From positions 1,550,001 through 1,614,000 of the forward strand of contig JADFUC010001000.1 of assembly GCA_019722365.1 (NCBI GenBank): a DNA stretch of 64,000 nucleotides, read 5' to 3'. Both the position numbers and the translations under genes were made by a program. Of this stretch, positions 46,830-58,996 are shown piece by piece. The notes beneath the pieces were generated by a model. It did not search any database and was not told the DNA's origin. It saw nothing but the letters and a program-made list of their open reading frames with translations. The stretch comes from Lithospermum erythrorhizon. Lineage: Eukaryota; Streptophyta; Magnoliopsida; Boraginales; Boraginaceae. Numbering within the stretch: position 1 is the stretch's first letter; each line of letters opens with the position of its first letter.

Positions 46830-48334
46830 TTTGATAAATTATTTTTACAATATATAAATAAATTTTTTCAAAAGGATTCATTTATATTAATGTGCGTATT
46901 TAAATAATACTCTGTAAAATCTATCCCAGCGTTACAGATACATAGGTTGTAAAGGTCAATTAACAATGAAGTGTAATGGATTTTTCGCGTTGCAATATAT
47001 ACGATAATAAGTGACAAGATGCAAATGAGGTTGGGAATTCATGATTTTTACATAGGGATGGTGGAGAAAATGATAATATATAAATAAGGAACAAAATAAA
47101 ATAGTTTTTGAGAAAATGAATATTAAAATTTTATTTTTCTAAAAATAGAGGGACGACCACACCCCTTCAACTAACCTATTTCCACCATTGGCCGGGAAAA
47201 CAGGGTGGAATGTACCAATGGCGCAAACTGGAAATTGCATTAATTGTACTTAACCAATAGCAATAAGTCTTCAGTTTACAGCAAAAGGAAATGTTAAGTT
47301 GATCTTTTAGGTAAAGAATCCATTCATGTTAGGCTAATTGATATACAAAAAACAACTTATGTTGACATATGGATCCAATTAACTGATTTCGCAATCATTC
47401 TAATTCTCTTGTAATAATTCGGTGGTTTATCAGCCATCTAATCTCAAGAAGATCCACGCACAAATTAAACTAATTCTATTCCCAAATCGTAATTATTAAA
47501 TGTCGGTCTCAAAATTATTAAATGTCAATCTTAAAAATATGATTTGACAAATTTAAACTTAATATATTCATTGACTAAAATATTAATAGCTACACATTTA
47601 TTGAAATTTATTCTCCAAAGACAAAACTTTATTCCTTTTTACGAGATTGAATTTATTCTCCAAACATTTAAATTTATTATTTTTTTATGAGATTCTAAAA
47701 CCAAAATCTTAAAACACCTGAAAGACTTGTATACTCAAATTTTATTGGAAAATTTAAATTCATTTAGAAATAGGTAGATTTGAATATTTATTTTATTTAA
47801 GTTGTTATCAATTTGAATAGTGAATTTAAATAGAAAATATACAACTTTCTTATTGTAAGAGATTCATTATAATATTCATAAAAATAATAGGGATATAATA
47901 ATCTAATCATATTTTTTGAAATTACCATTTAATAATTTTAAAAGATGGAGCCTTTAACAACTTCTCTTTTCAAATAAATATAGTAGAGGAGTGAAAATGT
48001 GAACTAAGAAATAAATGCAATTATTAATTTTTATAATAAAACACAAACGGAAATTATACTGACATATCAACTCATTCAAGATTAGTTCAGCCTGAATAGG
48101 GAAATATGTTGGCCTAATATAAAAAGAAATAAGGATTCATGATTTGACATGAATGAAGAAAAAAGAAGGCAAGAAATGATTACTAATTGTACAATCAACA
48201 ATGTTTAATGGTCAAAAGAGAATGTCACTCGTGGATAATAATTTAAAAGCAAGGATGCTTGGCTTTATTTAAGTATAGTAGCAGATTTTGTTAATATGTG
48301 ATTAGAGATTCTTCATAATAATTTTTCCGTCTCA

Positions 48335-48505
48335 AAATACATAATTATTTTTAAAAAAATTATTTTTTCATAATAGTTGATTGTTTGCATTTTTAATATA
48401 TATTTTTATAATTCCAATATAGCTTTTTACAATTTTAATGTAGTTTTTAATATTACTTAATAAAATATTTTTCATCTAAATAATTATTTATTTTGAAACG
48501 AAGGT
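48335..48505. mobile_element. Dispersed 'gttgattgttta' repeat family, copy 3
   Basis: It contains 'catagttgattgtttgcatt'-type sequence, the staggered 'tttttataattccaatatag' and 'ttacaattttaatgtagttt' subrepeats, and the closing 'aataattattta' with 'ttttgaaacgaagg'. It is colinear with the copies at 30604 and 35736. Confidence 0.6.
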
Positions 48506-50977
48506 AAAATGAGTTTAGTCAAGGCTAATGATTACATTTATTTGTTGTGGGGGGAACTTAATTAAAGTGGGTGAGATACAGCTTGAAATGCATATGCATA
48601 TAAATCAAACTATGCTGCATGGATCGATCTATAAATAGAGCAACAGAATCAAGCATTATAGGCATGAATGAATAATTCAATGATGAGTTGGTCATAATAA
48701 TACATGCACGAGTAACGACCATGTTTAATAATTGTCATAATTATAAGGAAAGATAACAGAGAAGATGAAGAATTTTTTGTCAATCTTATACACTCCGTAG
48801 AAGACTTGAATTAGCATTGCTTGTGCGATTATATCCATTTACATGATTATTAAAAATTAATAGACTTTTAAATAACTAATGAATAATTGGTACTTAGTAT
48901 AATTTAGGGGGTCGAGTTAATTTGGCATGAATTGGACATCATAAGTAGAGTCATACATGAAACTAGCTAATAAGGACGAGTTGGAAAATTTAGCCTTCAG
49001 TTTATAGTAATGATATTGAAAAAATAGAAAAAATATAATTAAAACAATACAATTCAGGAACTATTACATTTCCTATTTCGTTTTTACATTGCGAGTCTCC
49101 AACCAGTTTTACTTACCATGCCTTCTGGAGTTCTGGTCAATTATTACAAAGGGCAAATAAATGGATTGTACTATAATGTCATTGTAAGGCAGTATGAGGA
49201 CAATTGAGGTAATTAAGTCATCAAGATAAGACATTTTTGTACCTATATTTAATATACTGTCTAATGCTCGAAAATATAGAAGGATTTCCTAATTTATGAC
49301 ATTTAGCATTAACATTATGAACGAGTAAAATTTTGCAGGGTAGTTGAAGGAGACTTCTCAATAATGTGGTCTCATTTTCATTTAAAGAATTACACAGTTA
49401 AAGTATAATAACAGATGTTCCCTGTAGTGGGTACTTGTTTCCTAACATGGAACTGCAGGTTCTTCACTTCATCCAAAATTTTCAATGGTCCCTCCCCTAC
49501 TTTGTCCTAATAATATTCCGCGTGAAATACTAGCAATTTCGTACATACTTGTAATTGTAATAAAATTTGGAATCTTTCTAAGGTGATTTTTTACCATAAT
49601 CATAAATTCATTTATGTAATCAAACGAGAGCAAATCGATAATTTAAATCCATATTCTATATTAGGATATGAAGGAACACAATCAACAATAATAAAACTAT
49701 CATTTGAAAGAAAAAGAGACTTAGTAGTTAGCAACAGTGCAAACTATCATTGGCACTAAATCCATTATCACAATTCGAGGTCTAATTCTAGTCGAACTTT
49801 TGAAATTGTTTGTTCAATTATTAACTTCCCTCATTTATCATTGGCAACGTTACGACCCTATCACATGTTTGTCACATACAGGCCCATCGTGCCAGAAGCA
49901 TTAATGGACCAAACCATATACCATAGTAATCTTACCCAACCTAGTAAATGAGATCATTAGTCATTTGATTGTTTTACATAGACTGTAGCCATGCATGTCT
50001 GAACTTGTTAAACATAAATACAAACACATACACCAATAATTTGGTTTAGCAAACCTGAAATCTGCATCTCAAAATTTAATTAATGACTACATTGACTAGG
50101 ACATCATTTATGGGACAATATATACTCCAACAAATTTCATACATTTGAAAAGAAAAACACTCTGGGATCATTTATTTGAATTCCTTTTCAAAACCTCAGA
50201 ATGCATGCTTGCCAAATGCCAAATTGCCAATATAGCATTTTAATTAGCTTGATGGTTGAAGAGAAACCAAACGAGTATATATTTATCGTGATGAGCTTAT
50301 CCACTGTGAAATTGCTGTAATCATCAGTACTAAAATCTGCAGGGAAAAAATATATCAAACGACATGTCAACGTCCCAAAATCTAAGTCCGAATCTTTCTC
50401 TTCTTTGTTTGTCCTCAAGAGAATTTAAGACAATTAGACAATAGTATATGCTATTGCCCCAGGGTGCATGCCGTAGCTTTCCAGAGAACGTACAAAACAT
50501 TATTTACCATGCATTGAATCATTACTATTGTTGTCGTTTAATCCAAATCGTCGCATTAATTTTGTTACCTATTACATGAATAATTTTAAATCGTATTGTT
50601 AAATGTATAATTATAAATACATAACATTAACAATTATAGGAATATATATATACCATTCGTACCTTATGGTCTATGGACTTATATGGTTCTGCTACAGTTG
50701 CGGAAATACAGTTTAATTTTATTCTAACACTAAAATATACTCCCTCTTTATTGTCTCTTCATGAACTCCTTAAATTTATTCCCTTCCCCTACACATCCAT
50801 TCCAAATTTTTATCTTCCTTTTTTTTACAAAATTAGAATCATAGCAATATTCTGAGTTTATTAGCTTTTTTGAAAATCTTTCTTTGGAGTTCTTATTTCG
50901 TGAAATAAGTTATGCTTTTATCATGATGATCGCCTGTACAGAGATAGTATTAGTCGTATAAAAAAGCTTGCTCTTGA

Positions 50978-51331
50978 ATGACTCAACACTCGAGGAACTC
51001 GAACTTGCCTCTCTGCTTGGGACCACGACTTGAGGAATATCACAGAATCACCGTTAACTTTCTTTGTTTTCAAAAGAAATATATTTTATCACAAATAAAT
51101 GTGTCAGCTTTTTGTCAGCGTGACACCAAGATCTATCTTGGCATTTCAAATAACAAGAATCTCAAATGGCTTCTTGAAATCTTTATTAGAGGAAGACGAA
51201 CACTCTTAGAAGGATCTTCCCTTCTTGATCACAAAAGAAATATCGATTGCATAAACCTTGATATAACCGTTCTCTGCTTGTCTTTTTGGAGAAACAATAT
51301 TTACAACTCTTCTTATTACCAAAGGATTTGA
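50978..51331 (+). other. Unexplained open frame of 117 codons
   Basis: The frame starts MTQHSRNSNLPLCLGPRLEE and has a patch that reads as protein-like (FCQRDTKIYLGISNNKNLK). I do not recognise a domain, and no neighbouring frame continues it. It may be a relic of a transposon or pseudogene. I cannot call it a gene. Confidence 0.2.
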
Positions 51332-51619
51332 TTTTCACACAATATATATCATTAATGACTCATCATTTTCAGAAATATGGTATAAAAAATTTCACAGGTT
51401 CAAGAACAATACAGATTGGAATGGTGTCCTTCAAGAAGGATCAAGGAAGAATTGTGAAGTAGTTTGGATCCCTATCAATGTTGGATGTTTTTTGAATTTG
51501 AAAAGGCATTATCATTGGAAATGCAGCTTAATTATGTTTTAGCATAATAATGATTTATGTAATAAGCGCAGAAGGCTATGAAGCGGTGTCTTTTGACTCA
51601 TACAATGACTTACTTTAAA

Positions 51620-52060
51620 AAAATATCTCCACGTTTGAAATAAATAATTGTTTAGATGAAAAGTGATTTATTAATGGATTGTGAAAAGTTACGTTGAAAT
51701 TGTAAAAACTACGTTGAAAATGTAAAAGGTATGTACATTGGAATTGTAAATCTGACTCCTCGAATTTTTATAGTTATAGTAGCGATTTTTTTCTTTTTAT
51801 AATTGCTTTTAAATTTTGATATCTTTTCTTCTTTCTCTTGAAATAAGCAGCCAAACCAATGATATTAAAAATTGATCGTAATTATCGTTTTAAATGAATT
51901 TTTTTATTTCACGTTTTATTTTTCTTAATTTATATGTAAAGAAATCTTAAAGCGACAGTATTAAAAAAATTGGAGGGAGTATATTAAAATTATAAACAAT
52001 CAACTATTATGAAAAATTAAATTTTTTTAGATGGTCATTTATTTTTAAACGGATGAATTA
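51620..52060. mobile_element. Inverted copy of the 'gttgattgttta' family split by a MITE
   Basis: The left part (51620-51750) reads 'aaataattgtttagatgaaa', 'attaatggattgtgaaaag' and 'acattggaattgtaaa'. The right part (51980-52060) continues with 'ttaaaattataaacaatcaa' and 'tttagatggtcatttatttt'. In the copy at 40095-40310 these two parts are nearly continuous. Between them lies a Stowaway-like element with ends 'actcctcgaattttt' and 'aaaaattggagggagta', at about 51754-51979. Confidence 0.55.
51754..51979. mobile_element. Stowaway-like MITE nested in another repeat
   Basis: The right end 'aaaaaaattggagggag' followed by TA, and the left end 'gactcctcgaatttttatag', are imperfect inverted copies of the Stowaway terminus. 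The interior is AT-rich and non-coding. It interrupts the dispersed repeat at 51620-52060, which shows that it inserted later. Confidence 0.6.
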
Positions 52061-52924
52061 TTTTGATATTTATCTCCGTCAAAAAGAAAAAAGGAAAAGT
52101 GCATCTATGTTGACCAAGATAGATCGACCTCATCACCAAATGCCAATCACCAAAGCATCGATAGTGGGGAAGAAAAAAGAGGAAAATAAAGCATTCTATA
52201 GGTTCTGTGGACAGCTACTAAATATGACACCTATCTATATATATGTTTGTCAGTATATAAATTGGCCCAGTCGATCCTTTCTATTGTGGTGTCGTTGGTG
52301 TACTATTTTATTAAAAAAAATGACTTGTTAATATAATTAATTGTTTAGATTAAATCTACTTCTTATTATATTTCGTATTTGTCAATATAAATGATTCTCT
52401 AACATAAACATACTTTAAATTCTTACTAATAAGGTAAATTTGCCTCATTTTAGCCTGTTTAGCATTATTATGCAAAACTTTGTAATGTTCGATAGATGGT
52501 ATTTTTTTTAAATCATTCATTGTGAGCGAGAATTTAATTTCGGAACCTTATTGATCGTCATTAAGAATAATATTGTGTGGTACGGTCACTAGACTAATAA
52601 CTATTCTTATTACTTGTGTGTATGAGATGTATTGATAGGGCTGAGGTCATTAAATTGAATTATAATTGTAAAATGTCATTAATAAAAACAAATTTTCGGA
52701 ATGGTCAACTTAGCATACGAAAATTTCAAATTAGACTATCACTAACATATATAAAAGTATGAATAAAAGTTGAGTTTATTGCGTTTCTTAAATTTTACAT
52801 TATTAATTACAATTAAGCCCCCATACTGCAAATCCCAAAGTTGAAGCGAAAAATATTATATTTTAGTTAATAATTTCATCTTGAGTGATAGCTTCATGAA
52901 TTCGAATACGAGGCCCAACTCTTA

Positions 52925-54085
52925 TTAAATAATAATATGTTTGTAGACTATTGTTATTATTATTATAATAGGAGTTAGTTAAATAAATCATCTTTTGTTT
53001 AGAATTATTATTATTTATTATGTAGAACTATTGTTATTATTATTATAATATGTATTAGTTAAATAATTATATACTTTGTGTAGAATTATTATTATTATTT
53101 AATTCACTACGTATATGAATTTTATATATTAGGATCCACGAAAATTTAATTATACTTTTAAATCATACCAATTTAATTGACATAAAAACAAAACTAATTC
53201 GATGATCATATTGATGATCGATTAAATTGATATATTTAGTCAAATAGACGTCAAAATTATTAAATTAATATTTATATCTTTCTATGTGTGGCGTATCCAA
53301 TTTTGCTTAGATTCTCTTAGAAACATGTGGTAACAAAATCATAAAATAAAACATACAAATTGGAATACAAAATTATTTCATTAATATTAAATTTATAGAT
53401 AATGTGTTAAGTTAGTTGATAAATGTCGAGAGATACAGAAGCGTATTAATATGATTAATGCAATGTGTTTTTATTTTTTCTCGGTTGGAGGAAAATAGAT
53501 CACGATGTTTAAATTGAATATGCTTTTTATCTTTGAAGCTAATTATACATTAATCAGAAATATAATTGTATTTAATTGATTATTATTCTAATAATATAAT
53601 TTTAGTTGTTAATATTATATTACTAATGTTTACTAGAAAATATTATTACATACCTAATTGACATATAGTATTTAAGTTTATAAAAAATTTAATATTTTTT
53701 GTTGAATAATAATATTAATAATACTCCGTATATATATATTAATAATTTAAGTAATATTCTTAATAAAATTATCTTGAAATAAAATGTAGTACTAGAAAAA
53801 TATATATTATCCACAAAAAAGTATCGCTGGTGCTATAAAATTGGTACTAATTATCTTTTTTTTGAAAATATTTAATCATCATGTTACATTATAATTTTTC
53901 ATCTTATATTTAAATAATTATTAGGTAGTATCATTTCAAAATAAAAATATTAATTAAAAATCCGAAATAATATAAGTTTTCTGCTTGATTTTAGAATGAT
54001 TTTTTTGAATTAAACTATAAAAAAAATATATCGAATATTTGAGAAATGGAGTTAACGTATAGGTGTATCATTGTCTACTTTATTA
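52925..54085. mobile_element. Helitron-like or related element, copy 2, interrupted
   Basis: The left part (52925-53275) is colinear with 32684-33030: two 'tagaactattgttattatta' units, 'tacgtatatgaattttatat', 'aattcgatgatcatattgat' and 'gatatatttagtcaaatag'. The right part (53955-54085) continues with 'gattttagaatgattttttt', 'aaaaatatatcgaatatttg' and the end 'tctactttattagttattag'. The roughly 680 bp between them is absent from copy 1, so it is an insertion of unknown type. The terminal hairpin seen in copy 1 has decayed here. Confidence 0.6.
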
Positions 54086-55595
54086 GTTATTAGGAAAAAA
54101 ATCCAATCCAGAAATAAATAATCATCTTCAAAATTGACTTTTTTACTGGTGCCCTCACGTGAAATTACAGAAGGCTCCAAAAGTATGCTTCGGTAATAAG
54201 GCTACAAGTCAATATTTACAGAGTAGCAAAGCTATGTTGATAACGACATGCCTCAGCGTTTCAGTTATCACTGCAAACTTTTTACCATTAAATAAAGGAA
54301 ATAATTTATCATTAAAATAATTTATTTAAAAAATATCATGGAGCATAATTTATTAATTATCAAAATTAACAAATTTAAATTTTTTTTAATTGATTACTTT
54401 TTTAAATTTGAATCATATGAACATGTTAATAGTTAGTTCATTAGAATATATTATTATATTTTAATATATTTTTTATGCAGAACATCGCTTTATGTTAAAG
54501 TCTTTTTTTAAAGAAAAAGAAAAAATACATGTTCAAAATTGATTTAGTTTAAAAATTAAAATGTCAATTTTTTAAAATCTAAACAGTAGATGATTTTTTA
54601 GAAACAGTGATATTTATTTAAATTAAATATCATTACAATTTGATGTAATCAAATTGGTCTAATGGTTAGTTAGAGGCTTCGAGAGATTGACATAATATTA
54701 TGGCAGTTGGTTTAGTACGGACAATAAATGGGAGAATGATCTCGGTGTATTTATGTCTTTAGAATCACAATAGAAACTGGCTGTCATTGTCATCCGGCAT
54801 AAATATGAGGAAGTGCTTGGATTCGATTCATAAAAGGATTTTATAAAATATTTTAGAAAAAAAAAATGTAATTAAGAATAATTATCTTACACTTGTATAA
54901 GATGATGTCAAATGTCCCTAGTATACGGATCATAATTTGGATAGGTGAATAGGTGATCAAAGTTCCTATTTATGTACTTGAGAATTTAACCAATTGGTCC
55001 CCAATCCTAAAATAACTCAAATTAATTATACTCCTTTGTAGAGGCACATGTACACCTGTTCTTAGGCCAATAGCTCAGATAAATTATGCAGGCCCATAGC
55101 TTATCATAAATATGTCCAAATGTAGAGTTGTAGACCACTCTAAAAGAACCCAATATGAACTACTATCTAAAAAAAAGTAAGAAACATTAGGCCCACAGCA
55201 TAAGCAAACTTTTATTTTGTGGATCTTATCATCAAGTCAATCTTTTGGTCCAACCATTTTTTTTTTAAAAAAACGTTTATTTATTCCAAGAAAGGAAAGT
55301 ACAATTTCAAGGAGGCATACTTCCAAAAATGATCCATTTTTAAGAATGGATAATGACAATCCCCATTCTATATTAGTATTAGCTATATTCTTCCAACTAT
55401 ATGCTATATTCCTAATATTATTAACACACAAGAAAAAGATCTCCTCAATACTACATTTCTCCTTTTTGAAAATACTATTCCTTTCCGTCCAAACACAATA
55501 AACAACACAATAAAAAATAATCCTACACAATCACTTTGACCTCTTAATTGCTTTGTCTGACTTCCTTCCATGCATTCTTGCACCTGAAAATAGCC

Positions 55596-56080
55596 TCATT
55601 CTTCTACTGGAAGTCTTGATTGAAGCAGTTGAATTCTAGAAGTAGCTCTTCTACTACTCACAACTTTGCCTCTATCAACAAACTTTGCCACAGATTCACT
55701 ATTGCTGGCTCTAACATAGCTAACTTCTTGACAGGTAAGAGCTAAATGAAGAGGGCCTAACTCATGCCAATTATCAAACAAAAAATTTACATTTCTTCCA
55801 CTTCCAACTCTCAAGTTAATATGTTCCTTTGCATAATCCATGAGCTTCATAAATCTTTTCCAAATCCAAGAATTAGTACTTTTCTCCCTTATGCTCCAGA
55901 AACTCTTATCTTTCAACCTATAAGAGTTGATCCATTGGACCCACAAAATTTCTTTTTTACTGCAGATATTCCAGATATGATAAATCATGCAAGCCAAATT
56001 CCATTCATGAAACCTCCTGACACCTAAACCTCATTCTTTTTTATCTCTACAAACATTGCTCCAAGCAACCTTAGCCTTGT
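55596..56080 (-). pseudogene. LINE C-terminal region (after reverse transcriptase), remnant
   Basis: The minus-strand frame carries GLGVRRFHEWNLACMIYHIW, then ILWVQWINSYRLKDKSFWSI, and later LRVGSGRNVNFLFDNWHELG. This corresponds to the 'GLG-R-...-W-...-FW' and 'G-G--I-FW-D-W' blocks that follow reverse transcriptase in plant LINEs. A stop separates GLGV from the upstream KVAWSNVCRDKK-like sequence. A further remnant with CVWTERNSIFKKEKCSIEEI continues at 55530-55237. Confidence 0.8.
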
Positions 56081-56234
56081 ACTTCACCTCATTTGCCCCA
56101 GACCATAAGAAAGATCTAATCATTTTCTCAACATTGTGCCCAATAATTTGATACACCAAACAGTACTGAATTAATCAACACAACCCTTCCTGCAAAACTA
56201 ATACTTCAGCTATTAATACAATTCATCAGCAAAC

Positions 56235-57007
56235 CTACCATTTCTCCAAACTCATGCAATGTCTTATAATAGCTCCAGCTACAAGAAAAAAATCATCAGC
56301 AAAACAAACAAGTGTGAGCCTGATCTTCTCACAGAAAGGATGAAAATCGTACCCCTGCTTCTTTATGTTCAACAACAACAAAGAATTGAAAGCCTCCATC
56401 ACAATGATAAACAAATAAGGAGAAAGAGGGTCTCTCTGCCTTAAACCTCTAGTGCTGGAGAAGAAACCATGTAAGGATCCATTTAGAGAAACAAAAAACC
56501 ATGTAGATGTCACACACATCTTGATCCAATTAATAAACAACCCTGGAAATCCCATTCTGTCCAGCACTTCCCATAAAAAACTCCACTTGACAGTGTCATA
56601 GACCTTTGTAATATCAATTTTACTAGCACACCTTGCATTCCGAGAGTTCTTATGATATGCATTCATCAACTCTTGCATCACTAATATTCCATCAGTAATT
56701 CTTCTGCCAGGCACATAGGCAGTCTGCTACAATCCAACAACCTGATCCAATACCTTCTTCAGTCTGCCAACAATGATGGTAGAAACAATCTTGTATATTG
56801 AGTTGCAGCAAACAATTGGCCTAATTATTTCATACTCTGGAGATTTTTAATCTTTGGAATAAGGCACAAAGAAGTACTATGGAAATATTTAGGCATACTA
56901 GCAGTGCAGAAATAAGTTTCTACCTCAAACACACTTTTCTTTTGTAATCTCCCAAGTGTCTTTATAAAATTCAATAGGATAGCCATCAGGTCCTGGAACT
57001 TTCCCAT
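56235..57007 (-). pseudogene. LINE reverse transcriptase, broken
   Basis: The N-terminal part (57007-56840) has FHSTSLCLIPKIKNLQSMK. It is then shifted into another frame that reads IIRPIVCCNSIYKIVSTIIV, and an in-frame TAG stands at 56730-56728 just before the QTAYVPGRR box. The main block (to 56235) retains KIDITKVYDTVKWSFL (motif A), GLRQRDPLSPYLF (normally GLRQGDPLSP) and LVCFADDFFL, with FADD as the catalytic box. At least one frameshift, one stop and the Gly-to-Arg change show that it is inactive. Confidence 0.88.
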
Positions 57008-58451
57008 TCTTCATATCCTTTACCACACCTTCAATCTCTTCCACGGTAATGGAAACAATCAGAGGCAACACTCTTGTTTCTTCATAGTCTGCAGAGAAAC
57101 CTCATTTGGAAGCAACACCTCTCCTCCACTCCTGATTTGCAAAGAGATTTTTGTAGAACTCCACAAGCACAGTTTCAATCTTCTCAGGATCACTAACCAT
57201 ATGCCCATCACAATCTTCAATGATAGTAATTCTGCTCTTCACCTGAGTTCTCATGCAAGAGTGAAAATACTTTGTGTTGCTATCACCATCTTTGACCCAC
57301 ACCACTCTAGCCTTGCTTTTGTACAGCTTCCTCTTAGCACGAACAAAAAAACATGCTCCTTCTCATCTGTTTGGCCTTCATTAAGATCCTCACCATTCAA
57401 ATTTTCATTGCACTTCAGTTTGAATGAGGAATCAACTCATGAGTATTTTTCATTGACTCTAGTACTAATATTAAAGTATACTCCTTGAAATTAACTCCTT
57501 TAGTTTCCCATTAGGATCTTCATCCTCCTGTGAATTACATCCATCACATGTTCCTCAATATTCTCCTCCCAAACTTCTTTGTCAATATCCAAAATGAATG
57601 ATGCTTCTTCAAAAATATTGATACTTAAAAGGCTTAGAGACCACTGGAAAAATTATTGTGCACCTTAACATCCATAGAGCAGTGATCAGACTCCACAGCA
57701 GGTGTGACATATGCAGTACATTCCTTCATTTCTTGTAACCATTCCTATTATTAGATACAACTCTGTCAAGGACTCCGAGGATACTTTTTCAGCCCAGTTT
57801 CTCCATGCAAACTTACACCCTTCATGTGGAAATCCATCAAACCAACATTTATGAGGCATTTATTGAATTCACTAATTGCAGCTCTGTCAGGAAGCTTTCC
57901 ACCTTTTTGCCTCTTCAACAGAACGAATGATAATAAAATCCCCTCAATAATCCAAGGACAGTGTTGCACCAACTTTGTCTACACACACACACTCCTCCAT
58001 AAATTTCTCCTTTCCAGCTTATTATTTCTACCATAAATTGTAATGAGATAGAAGCAATATCCAACATGGCAAGCATCTTTAACAAGGCAAGTAATATGCT
58101 GATCAGACTTTGAGATCTCATTCACACTAATATTAGGATCTTTCACAATCAGATTCACCAACCTCATTAGAATTGTATTATGCACAACCTCATTTCCAAA
58201 ACTGTAACTCAAATTTGAATGCGATCTAAACGAACCTTATCTGCACCTCTTCTCTCAAATTAAAAGGCCTTTTGGCAAACATCAGGACCTGCAGCAAGCA
58301 TATTATCACGATCCTCATCAGTTTTGAACCGGAAGGAACATTCAGAAGGGGCTGCTTGTCTCCTTGACGCAGATTTTTAGGTGGAGTTTAGCAAAGTTCT
58401 CCATGGCCCCCACTGATGGGCGCCACCGAATTCAACGTTGATACTAGGAAG

Positions 58452-58729
58452 TGTTGGGTTGCCCCAACTCACAATCGATCCAGCAGGATAACAAGCAAAG
58501 GCAGATACACCGGTCGAGAAATCTCACACATTTAATGAAAGTCGGTATTCTGTGGATACATTCTAGCCGTTCCTACAAATCCTGCAACAACTAAACACCT
58601 AAGGAACTAAACTAGCACTAAAATTGGCAAAACATAACAACCTAATTTGAATGACCGCAAGCGGTCTTTATTTTTGCGCTGCTGCATGAGCTACTGCGTA
58701 GAGGTGAAAATGTCGATTAGGCGTCGTCA
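58452..58729 (-). repeat. 3' LTR of the copia element (shortened)
   Basis: It begins 'tgttgggttgccccaactc' and ends near 'ggcgtcgtca'. It shares 'ggcaaaacataacaaccta' and 'atttgaatgac...ggtctttatt' with the right LTR. At 278 bp it is about 70 bp shorter, chiefly because the segment around 'gagctatttataaactcc' (62941-62990 in the other copy) is missing here. Confidence 0.8.
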
Positions 58730-58798
58730 ATCCTTCCCTGGCTAAATGCTCCAAGCGTTTCACTTATCATATGTGATGTGATACGTTCCTAGGCAACC

Positions 58799-58996
58799 TT
58801 AGCCACGGAAGGTTTCAGTCTTGAGTGGTTTAGTCATAATGTCAGCAATTTGATCCGTTGTTCCACAAAAACTTAATGAGATTGATCCGTTTCTTGTAAG
58901 ATCTCTGAGGAAATGAAACACGATATACATGTGTTCTACTCGCTCCCGTGCATGTCCAGTTCTTGGATAAACGATAGTGGAACTGTTATCACACAA
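58799..58996 (-). pseudogene. Copia RNase H, C-terminal remnant
   Basis: The frame reads CDNSSTI, then HARERVEHMYIVFHFLRDLT and CGTTDQIADIMTKPLK. These are the conserved end of Ty1/copia RNase H (CDN-SAI, R-KHID--FHF-R, QIADI-TKPL). It is followed closely by a purine-rich tract (gggaagga on the minus strand) and the 3' LTR, as expected. Confidence 0.9.

Larger units (their letters stand above)
44614..55216. other. Gene-poor region of about 10.6 kb downstream of ANT
   Basis: It starts with the ANT 3' untranslated region, whose end I cannot place. After that I find a candidate solo LTR (45354-46829), AT-rich DNA to 48300, dispersed elements at 48335-48505 and 51620-52060, an unexplained frame at 50978-51331 and the interrupted element at 52925-54085. 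The open frame at 46144-46464 lies in the LTR-like block and has no family resemblance. No convincing gene is present. Confidence 0.55.
55217..58440 (-). mobile_element. Decayed LINE (L1-type) retrotransposon
   Basis: On the minus strand the domains of a plant L1 second reading frame appear in the correct order, broken by stops and frameshifts. An endonuclease remnant is at 58212-57500 (with SKSDQHITCLVKD and ITIYGRNNKLERRNLW), a linker at 57305-57102 (WVKDGDSNTKYFHSCMRTQV), reverse transcriptase at 57007-56235, and a C-terminal region at 56080-55237 (GLGVRRFHEWNLACMIYHIW, WIREKS-like and FWSIREKS). A T-run at 55259-55266 may be the poly(A) side. The endonuclease start is missing, as in many 5'-truncated LINEs. 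Plus-strand frames over this interval are antisense shadows. Confidence 0.9.

Noticed and set aside
54650..54850. tRNA-like 'ggtctaatggttagttagag' and 'ggattcgattca'
   Set aside because: The two boxes are about 170 bp apart, too far for a tRNA or a simple SINE promoter.
55217..55501. 94-codon plus-strand frame and other plus-strand frames to 58036
   Set aside because: They are antisense to recognisable LINE domains on the minus strand.
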